NCBI GenBank assembly: GCA_001701075.1 | Contig: DAAK01000062.1 | Coordinates: forward strand, 14,092 to 33,037 | Direction of reading: 5' to 3' | Length of the DNA: 18,946 nucleotides | Source: Bacteroidales bacterium GP3 | GTDB taxonomy: Bacteria; Bacteroidota; Bacteroidia; Bacteroidales; Muribaculaceae | Shown: piece after piece, positions 7,535 through 14,883 of the stretch | Layout: the number at the start of each line of letters is the position of its first letter | Position numbering within the stretch: the first letter of the stretch is position 1 | The notes under the pieces: model-generated | The model's input: only the letters and a program-made list of their open reading frames with translations | Databases searched by the model: none | What the model was told of the DNA's origin: nothing | Program-made: the position numbers and the translations under genes

Positions 7535-9040
7535 ATGGAAAAAATGAAAGAATATGCGATAGGCAGTTCATTGCTGACCTACGACCTGATAGAAAGAATA
7601 CTAAAAGATGGCGCAAAACTGACACTTTCTGAGGAAGCCGTCGAAAAAATACAGCATTGCCGCGATTTTCTCGACACAAAAACCGATGAGAACACAGTTC
7701 CTATTTATGGAGTCACTACAGGTTTTGGATCACTATGCGACCGCCATATAGCACCCGCTGACCTCGTAACTCTTCAGGAAAACCTTATTAAGAGCCATTC
7801 TTGCTCAGTAGGAACTCCAGTAGACAAGACAGTCGTGAAACTGATGCTTCTATTGAAGGCTCATGCACTTTCGATGGGCTTCAGTGGAGTACAGGTAGAG
7901 ACGGTGAGACGTATACTTGACTTCTATAACTATGATGTGCTTCCAATAGTATATGACCGCGGTTCACTCGGTGCTTCTGGCGACCTTGCTCCTCTTGCCA
8001 ATCTTTTCCTTCCTTTGATAGGTGAGGGGCATGTAATGGTTGATGGCAAGGTGACTAAAGGGCGCGATGCCCTCGACCGCTTCGGTTGGAAACCAATCAA
8101 ACTCAAATCGAAAGAGGGTCTGGCACTTCTCAATGGCACTCAGTTCATGAGTGCCAACGGTATCAAGGCTCTCATTGATGGATGGCATCTCGTAAACTGC
8201 TTTGATATGTTTGGAGCGATGAGTCTTGAAGCATTCGACGGCAGGATTGAGCCATTCTGGGAGTGCATACAGAGAGTACGTCCTCATCAGGGACAGATCG
8301 AGACTGGGGCAATATTCCGTAAGATACTTGCCGGCAGTGAGATAATCGCGCAGAAGAAGGAGCATGTGCAGGACCCATATTCATTCCGTTGCATTCCGCA
8401 GGTGCATGGAGCTGTCAAGGACGCAATGCGCCATGTGACTGAGGTGCTTCATATTGAAATTAATTCCGTCACAGACAATCCTACTGTCTTCCCTGATGAA
8501 GACTTGGTTGTATCAGGCGGAAACTTCCACGGAGAACCTCTTGCTCTCGTTTTCGACTACATGGGAGTGGCACTTCATGAATTGGGCAACATATCTGAAC
8601 GTCGAGTGGCTCAGCTTATCTTCGGCAACCGCGGACTGCCCGAATTCCTCGTGGCGAAGCCAGGTCTCAACAGCGGTTTTATGATTCCTCAATATGCTGC
8701 CGCATCAATGGTGAGCCAGAACAAGATGTATGCATGGCCGGCAAGTTGCGATTCCATCGTCAGCAGCAATGGACAGGAAGACCTTGTCTCGATGGGAGCG
8801 AATGCAGCTACGAAGCTTCATAAGATTATATCCAACCTTCAATATATAGCAGGCATTGAGCTTATGAATGCTGCTCAGGGCATTGATTTCCGTCGTCCGC
8901 TGAAGTCCTCGCCAATTATAGAAAAGATCATGCACGACTTTAGAGAAGCGGTGCCATTCGTGGAAGAAGATGTAGTGATGGAAGATTACATCGCCAAGAC
9001 CATGAGATTTCTTGAAAACTACGATATTGTGATTGAATAA
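7535..9040 (+). CDS. hutH: Histidine ammonia-lyase
   Basis: Removes ammonia from L-histidine to give trans-urocanate, the committing step of histidine breakdown. At 501 residues it has the usual length. The Ala147-Ser148-Gly149 triad within GSLGASGDLAPLANLFLPL is the sequence that self-cyclises into the MIO electrophile. Other family motifs: YGVTTGFGSLCD, ALLNGTQFM, QDPYSFRCIPQVHGA, ITDNP-like SVTDNPTVFPDE, and SGGNFHGEPLALVFD. A second ATG lies at 7544, three codons in, and either could start translation. The gene follows hutI after 5 bases and precedes an rRNA methyltransferase after 6 bases. The order here places the first pathway enzyme last of the three. Confidence 0.97.
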   Translation: MEKMKEYAIGSSLLTYDLIERILKDGAKLTLSEEAVEKIQHCRDFLDTKTDENTVPIYGVTTGFGSLCDRHIAPADLVTLQENLIKSHSCSVGTPVDKTVVKLMLLLKAHALSMGFSGVQVETVRRILDFYNYDVLPIVYDRGSLGASGDLAPLANLFLPLIGEGHVMVDGKVTKGRDALDRFGWKPIKLKSKEGLALLNGTQFMSANGIKALIDGWHLVNCFDMFGAMSLEAFDGRIEPFWECIQRVRPHQGQIETGAIFRKILAGSEIIAQKKEHVQDPYSFRCIPQVHGAVKDAMRHVTEVLHIEINSVTDNPTVFPDEDLVVSGGNFHGEPLALVFDYMGVALHELGNISERRVAQLIFGNRGLPEFLVAKPGLNSGFMIPQYAAASMVSQNKMYAWPASCDSIVSSNGQEDLVSMGANAATKLHKIISNLQYIAGIELMNAAQGIDFRRPLKSSPIIEKIMHDFREAVPFVEEDVVMEDYIAKTMRFLENYDIVIE

Positions 9041-9046
9041 GAAATT

Positions 9047-10546
9047 ATGGCAAGAAAACCGAAATTTCTCCCCCTTCTTGAGAATGTAGAGATCTCAGCA
9101 ATGGCTGCCGAGGGAAAGGCGCTTGCTCGTGTAAAGATGCGTCCGGAAGATGAATCTGCAATTGTAGTTTTCATTCCATATGGAGCACCCGGAGACGTAG
9201 CAGACATCAAGATCGACCGCAAGAAGCATTCTTTTGCAGAGGGACATATCGAAAGGCTTGTAAAACCATCTGAATACCGCATAGAACCCCGATGCCAGCA
9301 TTTCGGAGTATGCGGTGGATGCAAATGGCAACATATCCCTTACGAAAAGCAGTTGGAATGTAAGCAGCAGACAGTAGTGGATGCACTGACACGCATCGGG
9401 AAAATTGATATTCCCGAAGTATCCACCATACTTGGGAGCAAGGAAATATGGCGCTACCGCAATAAGATGGAATACACATTCTCCGACAAAAAATGGAGAA
9501 CTTGGGAAGATGTGAAAAGTGGAAAGGTGTTTGATGATTCACCAAATGCACTTGGTTTTCATATTCCGGGAGCCTTCGATAAGGTGCTTCACATAGATGA
9601 GTGCTATCTGCAGTCATCACTTGGCGACCGCATACGCAACGGTCTGTATGACTTTGCAGAGAAAAATGGACTTTCGTTCTATAATCTCAAGGAAAACAAA
9701 GGTCTTCTTCGCAATCTGATGATCCGCATAGCATCTACAGGGCAGTGTATGGTATGCCTTCAATTTGGTGAGGATAATCCAGAGAAGATTAAGCTCGTGA
9801 TGGACTATCTGAAAGATAATTTCCCGGAGGTCACATCATTACTATATGTTGTCAACCTGAAGCTTAACGATACCATATCAGATCAGGAAGTAGTGGCATG
9901 GTCAGGTCCGGATTATATTGAAGAGGAGATGGAGGGATTGAAATTTAGGGTAAATGCCAAGTCTTTCTATCAGACCAACTCCCTTCAAGCCTACGAGTTG
10001 TATAAGGTGGCCCGCAAGTTTGCCGGTATGTCTCCACGTGAAGAACTGACAGAATCAGAAGCTGAAAAGTATGGCTTTGCCGGAGTAGGAGATAAGCCTT
10101 TGGTATATGATCTCTATACGGGTACTGGAACGATAGCTAATTTTGTAGCTCGTGGAGCACGGAAGGTAATAGGTATAGAATATGTCGAAGCAGCAATAGA
10201 GGATGCCAAACTAAATGCCAATGTCAATGGACTTGACAATACTCTCTTTTATGCAGGCGACATGAAGGATATCCTGACCGATGAGTTTGTAGCAAGCCAT
10301 GGAGTCCCCGACGTGATGATCATAGATCCTCCGCGAGCCGGCATGCATGAGGATGTAGTGAAGGTGATCTTGAATGCAGCTCCTGAGACAATAGTGTATG
10401 TCAGCTGTAATCCTGCGACTCAGGCACGCGACCTTGCATTGATGGATAAGGATTATATGGTGACAGACGTTCAACCCGTGGATATGTTTCCCCATACTCA
10501 TCATGTAGAGAATGTAGTGAGGATGAAAAGACGTTTAATCGTTTAA
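9047..10546 (+). CDS. rlmD: 23S rRNA (uracil-C5)-methyltransferase, RlmD/RumA family
   Basis: An SAM-dependent RNA m5U methyltransferase of 499 residues, probably acting on 23S rRNA. An N-terminal TRAM RNA-binding domain (~10-70) is followed by a [4Fe-4S] cluster motif Cys83-x5-Cys89-x2-Cys92 (CQHFGVCGGC) with the likely fourth ligand Cys186 in HIDECYL. The C-terminal Rossmann domain has DLYTGTGTIANFVA, IDPPRAGMHEDVV and VSCNPATQARDL, where Cys454 is the catalytic nucleophile. A loop of ~25 residues (GMSPREELTESEAEKYGFAG) is inserted just before the SAM strand and is longer than in E. coli RlmD as I recall. Target position (U1939 versus U747) cannot be read from sequence. It starts 6 bases after hutH, so it is probably cotranscribed although unrelated in function, and a terminator follows. 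Confidence 0.88.
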   Translation: MARKPKFLPLLENVEISAMAAEGKALARVKMRPEDESAIVVFIPYGAPGDVADIKIDRKKHSFAEGHIERLVKPSEYRIEPRCQHFGVCGGCKWQHIPYEKQLECKQQTVVDALTRIGKIDIPEVSTILGSKEIWRYRNKMEYTFSDKKWRTWEDVKSGKVFDDSPNALGFHIPGAFDKVLHIDECYLQSSLGDRIRNGLYDFAEKNGLSFYNLKENKGLLRNLMIRIASTGQCMVCLQFGEDNPEKIKLVMDYLKDNFPEVTSLLYVVNLKLNDTISDQEVVAWSGPDYIEEEMEGLKFRVNAKSFYQTNSLQAYELYKVARKFAGMSPREELTESEAEKYGFAGVGDKPLVYDLYTGTGTIANFVARGARKVIGIEYVEAAIEDAKLNANVNGLDNTLFYAGDMKDILTDEFVASHGVPDVMIIDPPRAGMHEDVVKVILNAAPETIVYVSCNPATQARDLALMDKDYMVTDVQPVDMFPHTHHVENVVRMKRRLIV

Positions 10547-10575
10547 AGGTAAATCGTTTAATTTTGGCTAATCAT

Positions 10576-10603
10576 AAAAGCACTCCCGAGGAGGAGTGCT
10601 TTT
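10576..10603. terminator. Bidirectional intrinsic terminator after rlmD
   Basis: AAAAGCACTCC (10576-10586) pairs perfectly with GGAGTGCTTTT (10593-10603) around a 6-base loop. T-rich DNA follows on the plus strand and a U-run also exists on the minus strand. It ends hutU-hutI-hutH-rlmD 30 bases past the rlmD stop, and from the other side the 52-codon small ORF, whose stop begins 4 bases away. Confidence 0.88.
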
Positions 10604-10606
10604 GTT

Positions 10607-10765
10607 TTAGTTAGCCATCATGACATCAAAGTTCATGTCCTTAAGTGAGATACAAGTCCGGGCAAATTGGCGGATCATCTCGATTGTTGATTTGCGGGGT
10701 GATTTCATAGACTGTTGACTTGACGCAGATGACAAAATAGCAGTAGAACCGTTTGTCATAGGCAT
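10607..10765 (-). CDS. Small basic protein of unknown function, 52 aa
   Basis: An ATG-to-TAA frame of 52 codons whose stop abuts a bidirectional terminator. The product has a Ser/Thr-rich start, then KSPRKSTIEMIRQFARTC (residues 21-38) and a Met-rich end (DVMMAN). I recall short Bacteroidota proteins with a similar core (Ser/Thr-hydrophobic-x-Phe/Met-Ile/Leu-Arg/Lys-Gln-Phe-Ala-Arg) close to the C-terminus and an Asn as last residue, often annotated as hypothetical; I cannot verify that here. A second Met (codon 3) is an alternative start. No signal peptide or membrane segment is present. Upstream the leader is A/T-rich without a clean TAnnTTTG. A helical, perhaps nucleic-acid-contacting, core is conceivable, but no function is assigned. 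Confidence 0.6.
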   Translation of the reverse strand: MPMTNGSTAILSSASSQQSMKSPRKSTIEMIRQFARTCISLKDMNFDVMMAN

Positions 10766-10837
10766 TATTTTTTAATAATTACATTTACATAACGCAGTCA
10801 TAGCCTCTCATATTGTAAGAAAAGAAATAAAAAAATA

Positions 10838-10861
10838 GGCCTGAAGATAAATCTTCAGACC
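10838..10861 (-). terminator. Intrinsic terminator of the thioredoxin-like gene
   Basis: CTGAAGA (10841-10847) pairs with TCTTCAG (10852-10858) around a 4-base loop; two G-C pairs extend it past a C/A mismatch. On the minus strand it is followed by a U-rich run (complement of 10829-10837). It lies ~20 bases beyond the gene's stop codon. Confidence 0.75.
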
Positions 10862-10880
10862 ATATTTTCGAGATATCTCG

Positions 10881-11192
10881 TTAGAGAGCTCTTTCTATCA
10901 TCTCGCTAAGTTCGGTTTCGGTCTTTCTGCCGCTTTCCCTCATAAGTTCTTGTCCTTCCTTGAAGAGAATATAAGTAGGATATTCCTCAAGCTTATATTC
11001 AACCTTAAGTTTTCCATATGGGTCATCTGCTCTGACTACATTAGCCTTGTCGGCATATTTTGATTTGACTGCGTCAGTGATGTATTTTACTTCTACTACA
11101 TCCTGACCACCATGGTGAAGGAAAACCACGAGGGTGGGTTTTGATTCCTTGATTGCTTTATCGAATGTTTTCATAATATTTATGTTTTTCAT
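10881..11192 (-). CDS. Thioredoxin-fold protein without the CxxC active site
   Basis: A 103-residue thioredoxin-like protein that cannot be a classical oxidoreductase: it contains no cysteine at all. The fold is indicated by KPTLVVFLHH (strand 2, residues 18-27), a helix, VVRADD (strand), the retained cis-Pro72 in EEYPTYILFKEGQE, and a C-terminal amphipathic helix. Aligned to trxA of this same window, WCGPC is replaced by GGQDV (residues 28-32). An alternative start is Met7 (base 11174), which gives a more typical thioredoxin N-terminus (MKTFDKAI). No signal peptide. It has its own terminator and sits alone between a small ORF and an ECF sigma gene. Possible roles are protein binding or holdase-type activity, by analogy with other redox-dead thioredoxin folds; this is inference. 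Confidence 0.82.
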   Translation of the reverse strand: MKNINIMKTFDKAIKESKPTLVVFLHHGGQDVVEVKYITDAVKSKYADKANVVRADDPYGKLKVEYKLEEYPTYILFKEGQELMRESGRKTETELSEMIERAL

Positions 11193-11320
11193 ACTATTTA
11201 TTCGTTATTTAAACTATAACAAGTGATGTTCACCTTTTGTTTGAAATGACTTTCGGAGTTTTTGAAACAACATTAAAATAATTCCATACCTGACTGCTCA
11301 TTTAAATATAGAAAAAGAAA

Positions 11321-11349
11321 GACACTCTGATTAATCTTGTCAGAGTGTC
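11321..11349 (-). terminator. Intrinsic terminator of the first ECF sigma gene
   Basis: GACACTCTGA (11321-11330) and TCAGAGTGTC (11340-11349) form a perfect 10-bp stem with a 9-base loop. On the minus strand a U-rich tract follows (complement of the A/G-rich 11311-11320). It lies ~40 bases past the stop at 11388. The remainder of 11193-11320 is A/T-rich and holds the leader of the thioredoxin-like gene; no clean promoter was found there. Confidence 0.85.
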
Positions 11350-11387
11350 CTTCCAGTTTTAATAAGTTTATAATAAGTTTATGTGGT

Positions 11388-11978
11388 TTAGAATGTGAGC
11401 ACCACATCTTTTTCAGCCGCTATGCGGCGTAGATTGATGATGGCGTAACGCATTCTTCCGAGGGCAGTATTGATACTCACCCCTGTTTTTTCTGCAATCT
11501 CCTTAAAGGATAGATTCTTATAATAACGCATAGTCAGAACTTCACGCTGCAGGTCAGGAAGTTGAGTGACAAGCATTTTGACATCGTCTCTGATTTGATC
11601 GGAAATAATACGATCTTCGATAGTGCCTTCACACAGTTCTTTCTTATTGAGGATGTCAATGTCTTCAATATCTGTACTCTGCATGTTTTCGGATTTCTCC
11701 TGACGATAATAGTCAATGATTAGGTTGTGTGCTATTCTTGAAATCCATGCGGGAAACTTTCCGTTCTCCGTATAACGTCCTTGCTTAATGGTCAGGATTG
11801 CCTTCACGAAGGTCTCCTGAAAAATGTCGTTAGCTACATCCTCGTTTTTTACAACTCGTAGGATATAGTTGAAGGTCTTGTCTTGATGACGCTTTAGCAG
11901 AGAGTCGAAAGCCTCATTGTTGCCATCCGCGTAAGCTCTGACCAATTGTTCGTCGGTCATGCTTCCATAGTTTGCCAT
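11388..11978 (-). CDS. ECF-family RNA polymerase sigma factor, 196 aa
   Basis: A group IV (extracytoplasmic function) sigma-70 with the two domains needed for promoter recognition. Sigma-2 spans ~25-95: DIFQETFVKAI, then FPAWISRIAHNLIIDYYR, contacting the -10-like element and core polymerase. Sigma-4 spans ~133-185: LPDLQREVLTMRYY, SFKEIAEKTGVSINTALGRMRYA, the helix-turn-helix. Sigma-1.1 and sigma-3 are absent as expected. No anti-sigma, TonB-receptor or SusC/D gene is next to it, so its control is not through a neighbouring membrane anti-sigma factor. It has its own consensus promoter with an ~85-nt leader and its own terminator, so it forms a single-gene unit downstream of lon. The regulon cannot be deduced. 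Confidence 0.93.
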   Translation of the reverse strand: MANYGSMTDEQLVRAYADGNNEAFDSLLKRHQDKTFNYILRVVKNEDVANDIFQETFVKAILTIKQGRYTENGKFPAWISRIAHNLIIDYYRQEKSENMQSTDIEDIDILNKKELCEGTIEDRIISDQIRDDVKMLVTQLPDLQREVLTMRYYKNLSFKEIAEKTGVSINTALGRMRYAIINLRRIAAEKDVVLTF

Positions 11979-12069
11979 TGTCTTGTTGATTAATACGTTA
12001 AGTATATTTCTGTCTATAGGCTTCGAGTTTTTAAATTAATGTATACGTTATTTTCTTTATTTTATTGTG

Positions 12070-12101
12070 CAAAGTTACAAAAAAAAAATCGTGATTCCAA
12101 A
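12070..12101 (-). promoter_or_regulatory. Bacteroidota-type promoter for the first ECF sigma gene
   Basis: Read on the minus strand: TTTG (complement of 12098-12101), 20 bases, TAACTTTG (complement of 12070-12077), a full match to TTTG-N19-21-TAnnTTTG. It indicates transcription by the housekeeping sigma and an ~85-nt leader before the ATG at 11978. The leader carries TAACGTAT twice (complement of 12043-12050 and 11993-12000). Confidence 0.8.
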
Positions 12102-12199
12102 TCTGGCACACGATTATATAGTTAAAAATATTTAAGTTGAGCCAGCCCCCACTTATGAGTAAGAGATTATAGTGTTGAAATTTAAGCAGATATATCGAA

Positions 12200-14635
12200 T
12201 TAACCTTTCAGGATTGCGTAGTCGATGACTTCTGATATTTTATTGACATATACGAAATTAATTCCTTTGAGATAGATGGAATCAATCTCCTCTATATCGC
12301 GTCGGTTCTCTGCAGAAATAATTATATCAGTGATTCCAGCTCGCTTTGCAGCAAGAATCTTCTCTTTAATACCGCCAACGGGAAGAACCTTTCCGCGCAA
12401 TGTCATTTCGCCGGTCATTGCGATCTTTTCACGCACCTTCTTGCCTGTAAAAGCAGACACAAGAGAGGTTACCATAGTTATGCCGGCCGAAGGGCCATCT
12501 TTGGGTATAGCTCCTTCAGGGACATGAATGTGAACATTAAACTCTGTAAACTTTTTCTCATCAATGCCAAAATCCTCAGCATGAGCCTTGACGTACTCAA
12601 GTGCGATTGTGGCAGATTCTTTCATGACGTCGCCGAGATTGCCTGTCAAGGTCAATTTTTCTCCTTTCCCTTTGGAAAGAGAGGATTCTATGAATAATAT
12701 CTCTCCTCCAGCTGCAGTCCAAGCCAATCCTGTGACTACCCCGATAAAGTCATTTCCTTCATAAAGTTCTCCAATATGCTCTTCCTTACCAAGAATTTCC
12801 TTTGCTTCTTTAGCCTCTATCAGCTCGGGCAATGGCTTATCGGTAGCTTTTAATCTTGCAAGTCGACGCAAAAGCCTCCTGATGACCTTATCAAGCTGCC
12901 TTACTCCAGACTCCCGGGTATAATGCTCCACCAAAAACATGATACCATCATCGGATATCTTAACGTCATCTTTTTCGAAACCAAGATCCACAAGAGCCTT
13001 CGGCAGTAGATGCCTTTTGGCAATCTCTATCTTCTCTTCTACAATGTAGCCGGAAACCTCTATCAATTCCATACGGTCGAGCAAAGGAGCAGAAACTGAA
13101 TCGAGAGTGTTTGCTGTCGCAATGAAGAGAATATCAGAAAGATTATAATCAATATCGACATAATTGTCATGGAAATGGCAGTTTTGTTCAGGGTCAAGCA
13201 CTTCGAGAAGAGCTGCAGAGGGATCTCCCTTTATATCCTTGTTGATTTTGTCGATTTCGTCGAGCACTATCACCGGATTGTTGCTTTCTGTTTTTTCAAG
13301 TGCAGCAATAATCCTGCCGGGCATTGCCCCAATATAGGTGCGTCTATGCCCACGAATCTCAGCCTCGTCATGGAGGCCTCCAAGAGAAATTCTTGCATAT
13401 TCCCTGCCGAGAGCTTCTGCCACTGACTTACCAAGGGAGGTCTTTCCGACACCCGGAGGCCCATAAAGACAAAGGATCGGGGCTTTCAAGTCGCCACGAA
13501 GTTTCATTACCGCAACCTGCTCAAGGATACGGTCTTTTATTTTGCCAAGACCATAATGGTCGCGGTTAAGGATTTCTTCAACGCGGGCAAGATCAACAGG
13601 AGATTCCTTTTTCTTATCCCAAGGAAGAGACAGAAGAGTATTGAGGTAAGTGTATTGTATGCCGTATTCCGGGGTTGAAGACATGAAACGTCCAAGTTTT
13701 TTAAGTTCCTTGGAAAAATGCTCTTCGGCCTCTTTGCTCCACTGCATCTTTTCAGCCTTAGCCATAAGCTCGACTTCGTCGCTCTCTTCAGGCATATCGC
13801 CAAGTTCTTCCTTGATGGCACGCAATTGTTGCTGAAGAAACTGGTCGCGCTGTTGCTTTGTGATATCCTCACGAGTGCGTTCTTGAATATCGACTTTGAG
13901 CTGAAGCATCTGATAAGCAGTATCAAGCATATGAAGGAGGGTGGAGCAGCGCACCTTTATGTCAGATTCTTCAAGAAGTTTCTGCTTGTCTTCAAGAGTC
14001 AAGGGAGAATTGCAAATAATAAAATTTATCAGCTTTAGAGGACTTGTGAATTGCGATAGAGCATATTTAAGTTCTTTAGTCTCATCCTCTCCAAAGAGTG
14101 ATAATATTTCAGAAAAAGAATCATTGACGGAAGAGAAGATCGCGGCAAGCTCCATATCTTCTTTATCAGGAAGGTTTTCAGGCAGATATGTGACGCTTGC
14201 GAAATAACCATTTTCCTTAGAAGTAATCCTGTTGACTTTAGCTCTGTTAGCAGCAACCATGAAAGCAGTGTAACTTCCGTCGGGCATTTCCATGATTCTT
14301 GCCACAACACATACCACGCCTATTCTGTAAAGATCTTTCGCAGTGAGAGAGGGGGTATCGTTCTTGACAGTGAGTGCAATGACAGCTTCATGATTTTTGA
14401 AAGCCATGTCAAGCACATCAAGAACTGTCGGGTCGGTGACAGAAAGAGGGACTGTAATAAAGGGATAGAGCACGATATTTCGCACCGGCACCACAGGCAT
14501 ATGGCGCTCGTTGATTACAGTAGTGTTGAAATCGAAGTCAGGAGCAACTTCCGACATTATCCCGTTGACTGGATTTGCCGTGCTCATTGACTCATAAGAA
14601 TTATATGTATTGTATTCAGTCTGCTTATGGCTCAT
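12200..14635 (-). CDS. lon: ATP-dependent Lon protease
   Basis: An 811-residue cytoplasmic ATP-dependent serine protease of the Lon A type, a little longer than E. coli Lon (784) because of a polar ~45-residue N-terminal tail rich in Ser, Asn, Tyr and Thr. Domains: the substrate-binding LON domain (~47-245, MPVVPVRNIVLYPF), a coiled-coil linker (KQQRDQFLQQQLRAIKEELG), the AAA+ module with Walker A GPPGVGKTS (392-400, Lys398) and Walker B VIVLDEID (Asp459-Glu460), and the C-terminal protease with catalytic Ser716 (KDGPSAGI) and Lys759 (GGIKEKILA). It degrades damaged and regulatory proteins. It has its own likely promoter. No clear terminator follows in the ~120 bases before the ECF sigma promoter, so some read-through into the sigma gene is possible. 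Confidence 0.98.
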   Translation of the reverse strand: MSHKQTEYNTYNSYESMSTANPVNGIMSEVAPDFDFNTTVINERHMPVVPVRNIVLYPFITVPLSVTDPTVLDVLDMAFKNHEAVIALTVKNDTPSLTAKDLYRIGVVCVVARIMEMPDGSYTAFMVAANRAKVNRITSKENGYFASVTYLPENLPDKEDMELAAIFSSVNDSFSEILSLFGEDETKELKYALSQFTSPLKLINFIICNSPLTLEDKQKLLEESDIKVRCSTLLHMLDTAYQMLQLKVDIQERTREDITKQQRDQFLQQQLRAIKEELGDMPEESDEVELMAKAEKMQWSKEAEEHFSKELKKLGRFMSSTPEYGIQYTYLNTLLSLPWDKKKESPVDLARVEEILNRDHYGLGKIKDRILEQVAVMKLRGDLKAPILCLYGPPGVGKTSLGKSVAEALGREYARISLGGLHDEAEIRGHRRTYIGAMPGRIIAALEKTESNNPVIVLDEIDKINKDIKGDPSAALLEVLDPEQNCHFHDNYVDIDYNLSDILFIATANTLDSVSAPLLDRMELIEVSGYIVEEKIEIAKRHLLPKALVDLGFEKDDVKISDDGIMFLVEHYTRESGVRQLDKVIRRLLRRLARLKATDKPLPELIEAKEAKEILGKEEHIGELYEGNDFIGVVTGLAWTAAGGEILFIESSLSKGKGEKLTLTGNLGDVMKESATIALEYVKAHAEDFGIDEKKFTEFNVHIHVPEGAIPKDGPSAGITMVTSLVSAFTGKKVREKIAMTGEMTLRGKVLPVGGIKEKILAAKRAGITDIIISAENRRDIEEIDSIYLKGINFVYVNKISEVIDYAILKG

Positions 14636-14688
14636 GATTCTACAAGTTCATAGTGGATGCCAAAAATCCGGCATTATTATTCAAGGCG

Positions 14689-14719
14689 CAAATTTAACAC
14701 TTTAAGATGATATAAGAAA
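14689..14719 (-). promoter_or_regulatory. Likely lon promoter
   Basis: On the minus strand, TAAATTTG (complement of 14689-14696) is a perfect -7 box, with TTTC (complement of 14716-14719) 19 bases upstream in place of TTTG. The leader to the ATG at 14635 would be ~45 nt. No CIRCE-like inverted repeat or other heat-shock operator was seen. Confidence 0.65.
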
Positions 14720-14790
14720 ATTTAACACAGATTTTATTCACTTTTTTTCTATTTGCGCGTTTTAATATCGAAAAGTAAAGAAAAATCGCG

Positions 14791-14811
14791 GGATTGAAAA
14801 GAACACAATCC
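14791..14811 (-). terminator. Possible weak terminator after the DEAD-box helicase
   Basis: GGATTG (14791-14796) and CAATCC (14806-14811) form a 6-bp stem with a 9-base loop. On the minus strand, after CGCGA, a U-rich stretch follows (complement of 14770-14786). It lies ~75 bases past the helicase stop and before the lon promoter. A modest stem, so tentative. Confidence 0.4.
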
Positions 14812-14883
14812 TACGTGCAGGTCCACAAATGGCCTTCCTATACAACATAAAATCCATAACTTTACTTCTCGTCTGGAGGGAAA

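Noticed and set aside
11220..11240. GTGATGTTCAC-like imperfect palindrome upstream of the thioredoxin-like gene
   Set aside because: Only four base pairs on each side around a 3-base centre; too short to separate from chance in this A/T-rich region.
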